From contig OX485803.1 in assembly GCA_950295325.1 (NCBI GenBank), forward strand, positions 40,069,554 to 40,133,553: DNA of 64,000 bases. The letters are read 5' to 3'. The position numbers and the translations under genes are program-made. Positions 43,061 to 55,171 of the stretch are shown in pieces. Numbering within the stretch: the first letter of the stretch is position 1; each line of letters starts with the position of its first letter. This DNA comes from Polytrichum commune (taxonomy: Eukaryota; Streptophyta; Polytrichopsida; Polytrichales; Polytrichaceae). Under the pieces are notes generated by a model, which searched no databases, was not told where the DNA came from, and saw nothing but the letters and a program-made list of their open reading frames with translations.

Positions 43061-44738
43061 TCACAAAAGCACAAAATAAAAATGAAAATAAAAAGTTGTA
43101 GATAAGGAAAGCAAATAAGAGGAGGTGGAGAACATACATGCAGATTCGACTCTGACCACCACTACATGCATGGGGGCCTTATTTGGGGGGAGCTCAAGGC
43201 GCATTTTGTGTAGTTTGTTGCTCGTAGGATGACGCATGCAGAGGATTATGTCCTCGTCAATCCCAGTCTCAATCTGCACCTGCTCAATCAAGTCCTTGAG
43301 GCTGTGCCCTTTGAATAGAAAGCTTCCCCAATCCATATCTTCATGGGCTAGAACTTCACCATCATCCTCCGCGACAGAGTAAAAAATCCGTCGAACAGTT
43401 GCTCTTGGTGCTGGGTGTTGTTTCCTCAGCAGATGTTTTGAAACACTGTCATCATCATCAGATATCTGAAGCCTCCTGGCCGAGTGCGACAAGGATGGTG
43501 ATGAACTGCCATCGGACTTGATGGACGATTCCCGACTCGGTCCTTCGGAATCTGAAGTCACCACTCGTCTATGTAAATGTGGTCTTCGAACATATGCTTG
43601 TACAGGTGGAGAATGAACATCTTCATCCGAGCTCTCTTCTTGAGGTGGAGGAGGTGGAGGTGGAGGAGGAGGTGGCTGTGGTCGTGCAACAGGCTGCAGA
43701 CAACAACGGACAGAGATAGAAATTTATGAGAGAGAGAAACACATTCTGAAAACTGTTACAAATAAGAGATTCAGGAAACAAATGACTCCAATGTTGCCAC
43801 CAACGTAAATTATGGTGTTGCTTCAAGTTGGTCTAATTGTATAATGGACATCACGAGAATTAAAAGGACCTTGAAGAATATAGCATCCTTTTAAGGATGA
43901 ACACCGTGAACAGGCTCAGACAAGCCCACCCGCCCCTAGAGTTCCCACTCAGTTGGTTAAACATATCCAGATCACCCGGATACTCCTACTATGATTGGGT
44001 GGACCATAGTGGTAGGGTGCACCAGAAATCAAGTGCTAGGAAGGTCACCCATCTGAGCACTATTCCAGCCTTAGGCGGCTTAACCTCAGAGCTCCCAGGG
44101 CAGTTGGGTAAAGCCCTTGGTTTTAGGTCTCCAGCCCTGTAAGAGATTCATAATATAAAGAGACAGTCGCACAAATAAAATAATGTGTAGACTTTGTCAG
44201 ATTGAACAATGAAAATTTACATCAAATATCAACTTACTTGTGCTTGATGTTGTTGGGTAATGACATGCGGTTCTTGCACCCTTCTTTCCACAATTTCAAC
44301 AGCCCAGAAGATGGAGTCCTTGGTGTTTGCTAGCACTGGTACATCATGTGTGACAGAATTTCGCCAAGGTGGAAGCCCTCCATTCGCTCGCAAGAAAGTC
44401 TCATTTTTAGTCTTAAGCTTTACAAATTCTCCATCACTGATGGGCTCCCACTCGCAAGAAGAATCAGCTTTCGATGCAAAGCTCTGCATCACTTTCTTTC
44501 CCGTTGCACCCAGAAGAAAATGATAATCAGATGCCATTAAATAGAGGTCATACCGGCTTTTAAGCCGAATCGTGTTTCGCTCAGGGACATGCTCAACCTT
44601 CCAAATAATTGTCATGTCTTGTTTGCCTTCTTTCTCTCTCTTTTGAGCAACTGAATGTCGATCGTCATCTGCCCAAAGACACTTGGCATGGTGTACTGAT
44701 TTCAATTTCACTGCTTTTGCACCCTCAAAGTATTCCAT
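43061..44738 (-). CDS. DUF569-domain protein (fascin/actin-cross-linking-like fold)
   Basis: Minus strand. Exon 1 is 44738-44238 (167 codons, donor GTAAGT) and exon 2 starts at 43693 after TTGTCTGCAG, phase 0. Exon 1 starts MEYFEGAKAVKLKSVHHAKC and contains LKSRYDLYLMASDYHFLLGA and FLRANGGLPPWRNSVTHDVP. This is the N-terminal DUF569 beta-trefoil-like module. Exon 2 begins with a proline run (P-rich, about 12 prolines) and an S/D/E-rich linker. It then encodes RRIFYSVAEDDGEVLAHEDM and MRLELPPNKAPMHVVVVRVE, the conserved C-terminal part (…IYYTVADDDG…LRLQLPPNNATMHVVVV). The function is unknown, and actin binding is inferred only from the fold. The coding end is uncertain: the frame runs to a stop at 43061, but a GTATGT donor at 43137 suggests a further short exon. 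A likely 5' UTR intron acceptor (TTTTTCAG) ends at 44755. Confidence 0.85.
43895..44150 (+). repeat. SINE-like repeat within the DUF569 intron
   Basis: TATGATTGGGTGGACCATAG, GGTAGGGTGCACC and GGTCACCCATCTGAGCACTA are shared with 55960-56060 (ATGATTGGGTGGCCCACATT, GGTCGCCCATCCGAACACTA). Words like AGCTCCCAGGGCAGTTGGG and CTCAGTTGGTTAAAC resemble tRNA A boxes. Borders and flanking duplications are unclear. Confidence 0.5.
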
Positions 44739-44754
44739 GTCCTCTATGTGATTC

Positions 44755-45979
44755 CTGAAAAATGAATATAATGACCAATTCCGCGAGTCAACAATACAGG
44801 TGACAAACTTGCAGACTCATAACCACCATTTCCAACTCGAAAGTGGCAGAGCCTACATCCATTCAATACTAGTTTACAGCTCCAGATCAGAACCAAATAG
44901 ACCTAAAAGCCAGACAATCCAACCCAAAGACACCCAACTCACACTTTCTTCGATCTCTGCCTTCAATTGTTCTAGACTCAGAAAAACTTTTTATTGTTGC
45001 ATGCACAGCTTCTGAAGTGAATAGAACAATGATACGAGCAATTCAGAGTATTCCCTCTGTGAACTGACATACAAGTCAAACGATGGCAGGTTGTGATGAT
45101 GATCTGCTACTGTAAAGGATTCCAAAAGTCTACAGATGTTTACATGGCTTAGACCTAAATTGAACAAAGAGGGAGTGTAAAAAAACCTGCTCTTATGACT
45201 GGCAGGTATAATGGGAAGGGTGGAGTAACTTCTAAATTTGATCCTCACTCCTTCGTCTCACTCAATTGCTGTCTGACGTGAACTGCCTTGATACCAATCT
45301 TCCACAGAAAGAGAAACAGCTGACACTACTTACATGTCCTCAAGGTTGCGCTGTCAACTGGATCTCAGATTAACGATAAAACCTACCAGACGATAAGAAG
45401 TTTCTGAATATTCAGAGGGACGACATGTTCATCTCTGGCACTCTAGAATCGACAGACGAACTTCCATCCGTGTATGCAGAAGGTCATTTTCTTCAACGAA
45501 AGAGAGTAGCCGGGTGTCAGAAACACACAAGGAACCGCGTGCTCGATTTACTCTATCCACTCGGCTCTAGCAGCCATTGACTTCAATCAGGAGAAAACAA
45601 ACAGATGCCACCACTAGTGTCACCCTAAAATCTTCCCAAACGTTTTCAGAAATTCCAGATTCATATGGAACTCGTCGTATGAAGAACCTAGAATCTTCAA
45701 AACCGAATTCCTCAACTTCATGAGTACTTAACCCATTACCACGTTCTTACCCTTCTCAATTCCAAAAAAATAACCCTACCTCGTCAAAATCTCTACTCAA
45801 TCTCTCAAAACCTCCTCTTTTATATTAAGGAAGAAAAGAAAAGTTTCGATGGAGTGAAGTTGAGCTGCCGCCTCACCGCATGCATTGGGTACTACTAACA
45901 GCAAGGCAAAGTAAAACCACTCTACTCAACTGCATGCTTCAATTCCAGGATAGATAAGGCGATTAGACAAACGACATAC
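44755..45979 (-). other. Probable 5' UTR intron of the DUF569 gene
   Basis: On the minus strand a GTATGT donor begins at 45979 and TTTTTCAG ends at 44755, 17 bases before the start codon. No other gene occupies the interval. Inferred only from splice-site consensus and the absence of coding. Confidence 0.5.
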
Positions 45980-46440
45980 CCAGAAAATTCAAGTGATGAA
46001 TTCTCACGCTTCCAAGCCCGATGCGAACCGTCCCAGAAACGATAACACAGATACCCAAGATAAAATAGATATTCAACTCTCTGTGACTTCGGAGCTGCCC
46101 GAGAACAAGAACAAGAGCAAGAGAAGAAGCGAGCACGCCAGCCAGCAAGCAATCTGCGCCGCAAGTGACTCCGAATCGCAGGGTCCAGCCAGAGACAAGA
46201 GGCTGGGATGATGCGAGAGCCGATGGGGGCAGGAATCCAGTAAGTTATGTTAGCAGAGCAATGATACCCAGAGAAGTCTTAATAAGTTGAGCTTTTAAGG
46301 GAGGTGGAAGAGGAAAATGAAGGCACGGTGCAAAGGCAGGGTCAAAGAAGCAGCTGCGCTGTCTGGTTGGTATGTCGGCGATGGCTCTTCGCCTCACCTC
46401 GCCTCGCCCCGCCCGGCCCTGCGACTCCACAACAGCTTCC
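45980..46440 (-). promoter_or_regulatory. Probable first exon and promoter of the DUF569 gene
   Basis: GC-rich relative to its surroundings (CTCGCCTCGCCCCGCCCGGC near 46400). On the minus strand the leader downstream of it contains a short frame starting MLAGVLASSLALVLVLGQLR (46148-45963). If transcribed, this would be an upstream ORF of about 60 codons crossing the proposed donor. Transcription start is not determined. Confidence 0.4.
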
Positions 46441-46450
46441 AACTCTTAAC

Positions 46451-46553
46451 TCACACTCCTCCGACGCGGCTCTACGCAACACCTGGATGGATGTTGGAGG
46501 CTTCCAGGGAGATTCATCCATCTACATACATCCGTTGCTAGTGGGGTGTGAAT
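46451..46553 (+). repeat. Dispersed repeat family F, copy 1
   Basis: CACTCCTCCGACGCGGCTCT, ACGCAACACCTGGATGGATG and CATCCGTTG are shared in order with 53384-53490 and 53798-53870. It contains internally inverted words (GGATGGATG / CATCCATC). Class unknown; perhaps MITE ends. Confidence 0.5.
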
Positions 46554-47176
46554 GAACTAAATTAAAAATCTTAAAATCTAAGGCATCAACTTGTGACACT
46601 GATGATTATCCCAATTAGTGGCTCTCAACATTCGGAGTTACACAGTGCAATAATGTCTTACTCAGGAGTTCATTCTATATTAATGAAAGAATCAATAAGT
46701 TGTTTGGACATTATAAAACATAAACTGACTTTGCTTGGTAGAATGTTACATCCTCGTGAAATGGTCATAGCATTGAGTCACTCTGAATAGGAACACGCAC
46801 TATTTGGGATATTTAGTGTAGCGTCGGACTAGGATCGCCTTTCTTTTATACCATTCGGTATCAATAACGAAGATTTCATGTGTTTTTTAAATACCAATAG
46901 GGTATGGGTATTTGACAATGTCTTTGTTTTTGATACCGTTCGGGTCAATGAACCATGCCAAAAACTTCATATCTAGGAATATTGTCCTAGCATCCATGTG
47001 CTTTACAATGGTGTTGACACAAATAATAACTCGAGTTTCCAAAAAAATTATGACCTTGAGAAACCCACCAAATATCAATATTTGATTGGTATTTTGATAC
47101 CCAAGAGATAATGTTATTGATGTTGATTAAGATGGGAGATGATTGAGTAGAGAATGCTCCGTAGGGAGGGTGCCCA

Positions 47177-47209
<33 letters not shown>

Positions 47210-48600
47210 TAAATTGTTGCAAGGAAACGAAAGGGGTGAAGTCCTTGAACATTAGCAAAGATACCCATATATTCGGCATGCTATGGCCAACCTATGCTCC
47301 ATAACTATGAGATCTTGCATGATAGAACAAACCACAAGGGTTTACAGGTTAGGGTTTAAGGTTTACTAGCCTTAACGCAATCCACACATTGATATAGCAA
47401 AGCAAGACACAAGCTAACTAAAAACAAAGAAATATATGAAAACTACAACCTGCACTGCACATTTAAAGAAGTGGATCGCTCAAGGCATCAAACTACCCAA
47501 ACATAAGCATCATCTTCTAAAAGCATAGCCCACAACAAGCTCCTCTTAGTCAAAATTTAGAGCCCAAACATGGCAAGGCTAGTAGTTTTTAAGCTACATT
47601 TGGATGTGCCAAGGTTTAGCTTTGAGCAAGGGCATAATTTTGAAATCACCAATGTTAAAAAAAAACCAGCTTGAGAATTACACATGGTTGGTAGTGCCCA
47701 CACCAAGGATGATGCTATATCATGAGCATGAGAAATGGGCCTATACCCATGTACATTGGTCTATATTTACACTCACCGTGAATTCCACAACTCCAATAAT
47801 TATTTACATGTCATTTATAGAATTGTTGTGTTTTTACATGTAGCTTGTAAAAACACAATATTTTCATTGGCTACCAATGAAAATGTGAAAATATGCAATA
47901 AGTGTCGTAGAGAGAAATTCAATTTGATAGCCATTGCCTACTATAGACATTCATGTGATTATGGGAGAGACCATTGATAAAGTATATAGTGGGGCCCACA
48001 CCCTCTTGTTATCAAGGTGGAAACTTTTGGCTCAAAGTGCCTTAGAGGGAGGCCGAAATTCATAGTAGGTGCCTACCATGAATTGTATCTATTGTTGGGA
48101 GTGTACCATAAATTCTCCAGTTGCTATGAACCGTTTCATTTTAATAATACTCAATGATAGTGCTTAAACTGAATCTCACTCATTTGCCTAAGGTATGATT
48201 CTAGCACCTTACATGACATATTCCCAACCCTACCCAACCTGGTCAAGTGAAGCTAGAACATGATCATGAGCAAGGGGCCTCAACTCATGTACACTAGTCT
48301 ATATTTAGAGCATCCCCTCACTTTATGCGCATGTAAGTAATTTTTGCATGGCGCATATGACCCCATGAATTGTTTTACAAGTTGCTTGGAACATTTTGGC
48401 AATGTTCAATAAATGTCATGAAATAATGTTGATATTAATAGAATGTGCATGTTGTATATCCTCATGTGATTTTGCGACTCATCAATAAATTAAATAGCAT
48501 GTGATTCTTGGATATGATTGTTAAACTAATAAATAGCAGACTTGTGTGAAGTTCATTGTGGCATATGTAGAGGTAGGGGACTCTAAAATGTCTAAAAGTA
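46554..48600. other. Intergenic with a two-copy repeat and a GT microsatellite
   Basis: Blocks at 47700-47970 and 48260-48500 share CATGAGCA(T/A)G...GGCCT-(C/A)-CCATGTACA, CTATATTTA and TCATGTGATT words with each other and with 24180-24360. (GT)n lies at 47179-47207. No gene. Confidence 0.5.
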
Positions 48601-48607
48601 TAGAAGA

Positions 48608-48670
48608 AGAAGAACTCCGGTCTCCGGAGGAGGCTGGAGTGAATAAAGTGTCTGGTCGTAGAACATCCTA
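48608..48670 (-). mobile_element. SINE 3'-end fragment
   Basis: AACTCCGGTCTCC...GTGAATAAAGTGTC-GGTCGTA matches the 3' end of the SINEs at 41074 and 49523 (AACTCCGGTCCC...GTGAATAAAGTGTCCGTTCGTA). Only about 60 bp remain. It is preceded by GAAGAAGAA in place of the usual tail. Confidence 0.65.
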
Positions 48671-49080
48671 GGCCATGCCTTACGGCAATGGCTCTAAAAG
48701 TACATTGTTAGTTAATTGAATGGCAATTCTACTTTATCTAAAGATCAGTTGATTTGGATTAAGGCTAGTAATTTATATATGAAACCTAAACTCCTCACTC
48801 TTGCAACCATGATACTATATTAAATATTGGGTGTGATTATGGTGTATGCTTTTTGATTACACATGAAATTCAAATTAAAAAGTAAACAAGGTAGAGCAAG
48901 AATATCAACTCCAATTAAGGTTTGGTTTGTTAAGAAGGTTTACAATAGGCATAAAAAGTTTGGTAATTGTTGGGTGGAGTATAGGGATCCAATTGACTTG
49001 ATGGTCCACCCATGAACAAGCTGACATATAATCACCCCCTCCCCCCCCCCCCACCCCACACACACAACCCTTTGCTCTCA
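48671..49080. other. Intergenic, C-run
   Basis: Non-coding, with a C-rich run at 49035-49057 and CACACACA after it. Confidence 0.5.
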
Positions 49081-49950
49081 ATGTGTGGTTGCCAAAGGTT
49101 GAGGGGTTGGGCATGAGTTTTTTGCACTAAAGACTAGGCTCCCAAATAAGGGTTTTTTAATTTAATTAATTAATATTCATGGCCTCATATCTCCTCCTCG
49201 ATGTGGCCTACAATCCTTGGCAAGTGGTTGCCAAAGATTTGAGGGGTTAGGCTTGGGTTTCTTGCATTGAGGACTAGACTTCTAAATTAGGGTCAACTTA
49301 AATATTTATTTAAATACTTCCACCCTTACTCTCCTCGTCAATGTAGCTCAAAATCATTGGCAGGTGCTTGCCAAAGATTTGAGGGTTTGGGCTTGGATTT
49401 CTATCACTAAGGACTAGGGTTTTTTTCTATTCTCTCTACTTTTCTTCTCCTCCTCAATGTGGATTGAAATCCTTGGCATGCGCTTACCAAGGATTTGAGG
49501 GATTGAGCTTGTGTTGTATGCAGATAGATAGAACTCCGGTCCCTTTTTGCGAGGGGGCGGCGTGAATAAAGTGTCCGTTCGTAATGTCAATGACCCGATG
49601 CCCACCGGACAAGGGGACATTGGGGCAATACTACTCTCTCCTTTCGAGAATGGGCACTATAGTGGCACACTATACTAGTTCCTAGCTAGCCACTAGTGCC
49701 TTGAAGATACCAAACATGGTATCCCCCCAAAGGGTTTTGAGGTACCCATACAACAAGGTCCAAGGACCCCCCACCATAGTTGGGTGGACTAAGGTGGTGA
49801 GCACCACGCCGGCATGGGGAATAGAACCCACAACCTCCTCATTGGGGGCCATGAGCCCTAACCACCAAGCCAAGGCCCGTGGTGCCTTGTGTTGTATGCA
49901 CTAAGTGCTAGGCTCCCAAAGTGGATCATGGCAGGAGTCTTAGGGGTCGG
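49081..49950 (+). repeat. Tandem repeat of about 115-140 bp, four units, the last split by a SINE
   Basis: The word GCCAAAG(G/ATTT)GAGGG starts near 49091, 49230, 49370 and 49485. Each unit then reads GG-TTGGGCTT-G-TTT...GCACTAAGGACTAGG-CTCC. Unit 4 is cut after GTGTTGTATG by the SINE at 49523-49885 and resumes at CACTAAGTGCTAGGCTCCC. The array therefore predates the SINE. Confidence 0.75.
49523..49885 (-). mobile_element. tRNA-derived SINE, complete, copy 2 (minus)
   Basis: The reverse complement of the SINE at 41074-41453 with strong identity, including the B-box region (GGAATAGAACCCACAACC on the plus strand) and the TAGATAGA tail. It is flanked by the exact 15-bp duplication CTTGTGTTGTATGCA (49508-49522 and 49886-49900). 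Confidence 0.9.
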
Positions 49951-52044
49951 GCTTCCAAGTATGGCCAAGTTGTTGGCTTCATTTTAATTTGAGTATTTTT
50001 AAACGCATATTTGCTCATGACCACTTAATTTTGGCTTGCCTCCAACTAATATATCCATTGTCCATACTAATGTCAACATTCATTATCACGTTTTAATATA
50101 TAGAATTTTTGTTGTTGTTGTTGTGGTTGAAGTTGTTCATATGCATAAAGAAAATTCTAAGTTTTGGTAATGTAGTAATGTGGAGAGTTGCGAAGGGGCA
50201 ACCTAACCCCAACACAAACATGAGACATGTGAGAATACAAACCCTTTGAAAGTCACATAGCAAAAGAGAACTACCTCATGCTCATTGCCGTCAACTTGTA
50301 GGTTACAAAAACTACATAGGAAGTCACATAAACGATAGAGAAATGGATATTGTGTTTATGTGTTCCCGAAATCAAAAGGTAACCTCCACGGAGGATCGGT
50401 GAACATAGGATGTCTCAACCCAATAGTGTACTAAGATTGGGTAGACCAAACAAAAAGGATGCATGGAAAGCACATCACCTCATACCACATGCTCGAGCTT
50501 TTGAGGGAAGGTCAACCCCTCAAAATAGCTCCAAGAAGAATTCTCACCACAAGCAAACTAAACGCACCCTCGACATAGAACCCCATCTCAAAATTTATAA
50601 GAACAACATAAATAAAACCTTTAAAGCTATACAAACCAACACGATCAAATATCTACAACATATTATTTTAACAAAAACATAAATAGAAAACAAACATGCA
50701 CCTCCCAAAAGACATCCCATAATATTAAACACAAAGGTTTATTTTACCCGTGGCGCGTAGAGTCGATTACCCAAAAGGGGACATTAAGGGTTTAGTGCAA
50801 GGTTGTGGTCCAGGTGGCCATTGCACTATCCCCAACAAACTTTTAAATCACGATGGTCAAGTGAGGCCATAGTCATTATTGTTCTTCGTCTTCTATTGGT
50901 GTTGAGTATTGATACCCTTGGATTCACTTGTACAAGGGTCCAATGTTGGTTTAGACCAGTGTCGGTATCAATAGTCCTATGTGCGAGGGCATAATACCAA
51001 GGGTGGGTCGAACGGGCATTTCAATCACGCTAGTCCAGGACCAACAATTCTTCTCTTCTCTCTTCTCCTATGTGCGAGAATGCATGGTATCAATAATCAA
51101 CATCAATAGTGGTATCCAAGAACATGTCTACTCATGGGTATTAAAATTGTTATACACGTGATATTCGGTGAGTACCTCAAAGTGAAAGGATCTTGTATAT
51201 CCGAGTTATTATTTAGGTCAATACCATTCTACACCATATTGATACTAGAGCATCTTTACCTATGTTTGAAGATTTTTGCATGACATATAGACCCAGATGG
51301 CTATGTTGAAAACAAAAATACCATGAGATGCCCATTCTCTTCTTGTATGTGCTTGAAGAAAATTGGGAAGTCCTTATTATACATACTATATAAAAGTAAG
51401 AAAAGGTACAACACTAACATTGGTTTACCCTTAGGTAGGTGATGGATGTAAGTTAGTAACTTAGGTATCTTAACCCTTAAAAGGATCAAGGGTGTAAATA
51501 GAATACGTGACAATTTGTATGACCCCTGACAAGCCTTGAAACATTATTTTATGTGATCTATGGCATAATGATTTCCACGTTTAGCATACTTGAAAGAAAT
51601 GGAAGTGAAGGTAAAGTCATATGTAAAAACAAAATATTAGATATAGATTAGCGGTGTGTGTTTGTGTCCATGTGATTCATATAACCTCAAACATTCTTCA
51701 TAATTTAATCTACATATATGTATGCTCCAATTGGAATAGTGCATGTGGTTCATACATTGATTTGAGATAGGGTCATTGTTTACACTTTCAACTGAAACAT
51801 CCATAAGTAATCTTGAGCCCCTTCATATGACATCCCGAGTCTTAATTAAGGCCTATGCATGCACAAAGATATGTATTTGAGGTATACATCTTTTCTCATT
51901 TTTACTCACATGTGATAACATCAATCTTGTCTAAAATTGACTTATTCCTCTAGTATGAATTTGAAATTGGTTGAAAATTTGAAAGCTATTATAGATTTGG
52001 GTTTAAATACACATTTTAGGTGTCCTCGGATGCAAACATATGTA
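49951..52044. other. Intergenic, no gene seen
   Basis: AT-rich non-coding DNA. Between 50890 and 51240 the word GGTATCAATA and related TGATACC words recur in both orientations; 46840-47100 shares them. No element could be bounded. Confidence 0.5.
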
Positions 52045-52332
52045 CTCCCTCCATCCCGAAATGATTGTCCATGTTTCTAACTTTGGCAAGATCAAGGCCC
52101 GCTAACCATTGACCGAGTAGTTGTAAGTATGACTCTTAAAATAGAAAACATCAACTACTCCGAAATGCCCCAGGAAGTTGCGGTGTCGAACGTCGACTTC
52201 TTGACGTAGAAATTTTGGTGCAAGAACATTTGACTTTGAGCCTCAAATTTCTAGCCAAGGAGATAAACCGAACAATCAGTTTGGGACAAACTAAATCCAG
52301 GAGATAGGACGGTCATTTTCGGATGGAGGGAG
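52045..52332. mobile_element. Stowaway MITE (Tc1/mariner), complete
   Basis: 288 bp. Termini CTCCCTCCATCCCGAAATGA and its inverse TCATTTTCGGATGGAGGGAG are the classical plant Stowaway ends. It is flanked by TA on both sides (52043-52044 and 52333-52334). It is non-coding. Confidence 0.95.
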
Positions 52333-53380
52333 TACTTAGTATTTTGATCATTTACATAACATTATTCAAATTCATAAGAATGTTTTGTTATAAATATTCC
52401 CCATATTCAGTTTGAATAATGAGAATATCCAAGAATATTCTATTAAAAAACTATCAATCCCACTGAACATTGTTTTGGATTTGAATAATGTTATATATGT
52501 CACGTGAGTGTATTTTGCCTCTTTTTATTGATATGAGATAATGTACAATATAAAGCAAACAACGCAACAAAGAAAGTGGTTTTAGAGTTGATGAGGTTCC
52601 TAGAAGTTGTGTATTTGGTGGTATAATTATCCCCTCGGTCCTTGAAGGGTCAACCCTCAAAGGTCTAAAAAGATTAAATGTACAACCTACAAGCACAAGT
52701 ACTCTTTTAAACTTACATCCACGTACAAGGAATGGAACGCCATGCTGAGAATTTTGCTTTGTAATAGGCGGGTTTCTTATACCATGGCTGGAACTTCATT
52801 GTAATCACAATTTAACCGTGGATGGACGGACGGACGGACGGATGGAACAATCCAAACTTCTCGACAAATATTATGCTCAATAAGGGTTTTCTCAAATGTG
52901 GACTGTTAGATAATTAGACTTCAGCTAATTAGGCAATCTGATGTATTAGTTGACCACCAAAGAACTTGAATATAAGCTGGAGTTAGAGATGGCCATGTGA
53001 GGGCCTTAGGGAAAAATACCAGCTGAGGTCTAGGGTATCCCGAGGATACCAGGTTAGCAAAAGTTAACATTGGGGATTAGTCCCAGGGTATCCCGAGGGT
53101 ACCAGATAGCAATTAGGAGCCATACCTATGGCTTCAGATACCCGCCTCGGTTATCCCGAGGGTATAAGTAAAGACATGACCAGGTTATCAACTTGGTAGG
53201 TAAAGCCAGCCATACCTGTGGCTTCAGATACCGTCAAGTGGCATCTGTATTATTTTATTTATTTTGCTTATTATGAAACTACTCTTCTACCGATCCTAGT
53301 AGAACTAGAGAATTACAAAGTAACTCTGCCTATTTGTGTATATGATAGTATTTTTCTCTCAACATGGGCCAACCCCCGGA
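52333..53380. other. Intergenic with repeated palindromic motif
   Basis: GGTATCCCGAGG(A/G)TACC occurs at about 53034 and 53091, and GGTTATCCCGAGGGTATA at about 53151. The phrase GCCATACCT(A/G)TGGCTTCAGA occurs at 53121 and 53207. A GGAC tetranucleotide repeat lies at 52823-52842. No gene. Confidence 0.6.
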
Positions 53381-53383
53381 GAG

Positions 53384-53870
53384 CCCCCTTCTCCAATGCA
53401 CTCTATGTAACACTACGATGGATGTTGAACGTTGGATGCATTGGAGGAGTCGATTCGTCCATCCACATCCGTCGATGATGGAGTGTGAGTGTGACCAATT
53501 ATGAAATCTAGGGTTTTAAGCTTAGGTACGTGGGCCTAATTCGCTAACTTAGGTATGTACAATATAAAGCATGTTAAGTACAACCATCCCCGTCCCCCCC
53601 CCCCCCCCTCTTCTTTTCCCCAAAGCACAAAAGAGAACTAAATATCTTCACTAAACACATGCACTTGCTCATTGGTGGTAGTTGGTGGCGTAGTAACCTT
53701 CTCCCCCCCCCCCCGGCCCCCACCCAAAGCCACACTAGAGACCGGTTGTGATTGAAGGGCGGTAATCCACGATTCATTGACACATTCAATGACGATGCCT
53801 TTGCACTCCTCCGATGTGCTATGCGCAACACTAGGATGAATATCATATGATATTTATCCATTCATAGTTG
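53384..53870 (+). repeat. Dispersed repeat family F, copies 2 and 3, with two C-runs between
   Basis: Copies at 53384-53490 and 53798-53870 share CACTC(T/C)...ATG(T/C)(A/G)CAACACTA-GATG with 46451-46553. C-runs of about 15 lie at 53593-53608 and 53702-53715. No reading frame is supported. Confidence 0.5.
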
Positions 53871-54882
53871 TTGATAATATACTATGGAAAATGACATAAT
53901 AATATGCACAACGATCTTTTGAACATAACCTAAAGGTGGAAAATATAAAGGAATATTTCATGGAATATCGTCAGTCCCACGTAACATTGTTATGAATCTG
54001 AATAATGTTATGAATATGGAGTTCGGTTTTAAAACTCAAATATGTTGTTCGTATGATTTTGAATTTGCCTCCCCATCAAAAGTGCAATTGGTGCTTTAGA
54101 CTCTACAATATATGGAGTACTTAGAACCTAGTACCTTATCATGAACCCCGCGTCGTCTTATGCACATGAGGTGTTATTATCTACACCAAAAGTGGAATCA
54201 CTTAGCACTACATGTTTGTCATTTAGAATTGCTTGAAACTAATAGCTTGCAATGAAACTTATCCCATTCATTACATATGCATGGTTGAGGCTCTTCGGTT
54301 TTGGGCTCTCTCAATCTAGTTTCTATGCACGAATTTATAGTAATTACCTCTAAGACATACATGATTTGAATTTAAAGCTCGACTCACATACACGTTGCGA
54401 GTGTATTCGAAATAGCACTTTTGAAGTACATTTGTTTATAATCAAGGTATGTGGGTGTTACTTGGTTCGTTTTCCATGTTCTCCAACTTCTACATATTAG
54501 ACTCACTCAAAAGAACTTGTGTTGCATCAGTAAATCTATGATGAAGCATCAACAAAAAAACATATTGGAAATTGGACCTCCCTTGATTTAGTTATAGTGA
54601 TCGGAATTGTGTATTTGTATGATTTCTTAATTGAATACAAATGTCCTCTTGATTGTGTTCTCTAAGTTGTTAATAACATTTTAAAACATAGTGAATTTTT
54701 TTTGTAAGCACCTGTCTTTATAGTGTTTGTTCTTTGATCCTCACTGACCACAAACCAATCAAATAACACATGCATACCTTGTGATAAACAAGGAGTATCG
54801 GGTCAAAGTTGTGGTACCAAAAAACTAGCATGTTTGTTGTCACCATGGAGCAAAGACCATTTTGTTCACGTAAGCAAAACTA
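53871..54882. other. Intergenic, no gene seen
   Basis: AT-rich, non-coding, with no repeat matched except the flanking MITE. Confidence 0.55.
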
Positions 54883-55171
54883 CACTAAATATGATATTTA
54901 GTGTTTGATTAAATTTAATTTTGTTACCAACATACCATGCTCAACACTAATTTCCAATTCCTTGATAATTAGTGTTAGAAGATATGCTAAAAGATATGTT
55001 GGAACTCTCCTTTTACCATTGTTATTTTTTTTTCATATCCTTACTAACACTATATTCAAACATGTAACTTCCACACATTACAATAATTGATATTTACCAT
55101 TTTAGTTTACATTTAAGGTTACTTACTTTCATAGGGTTATTGAAATTTAATATATGCGTTCGTATTTAGTG
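54883..55171 (+). mobile_element. TA-flanked MITE family D, copy 2
   Basis: Similar to 9789-10082 through most of its length (ATATGATATTTAGTGTTTGA, CCTTGATAATTAGTGTTAGA, TATATGCGTTCGTATTTAGT). It is flanked by TA at 54881-54882 and 55172-55173. The right end is about 30 bp shorter than in copy 1, probably by a deletion between two TTTAGTGTA-like words. Confidence 0.7.

Noticed and set aside
43623-43700. Proline-coding CCACCTCC tract as a separate microsatellite
   Set aside because: It is the start of DUF569 exon 2 in frame with the upstream exon and a CTGCAG acceptor, so it is coding.
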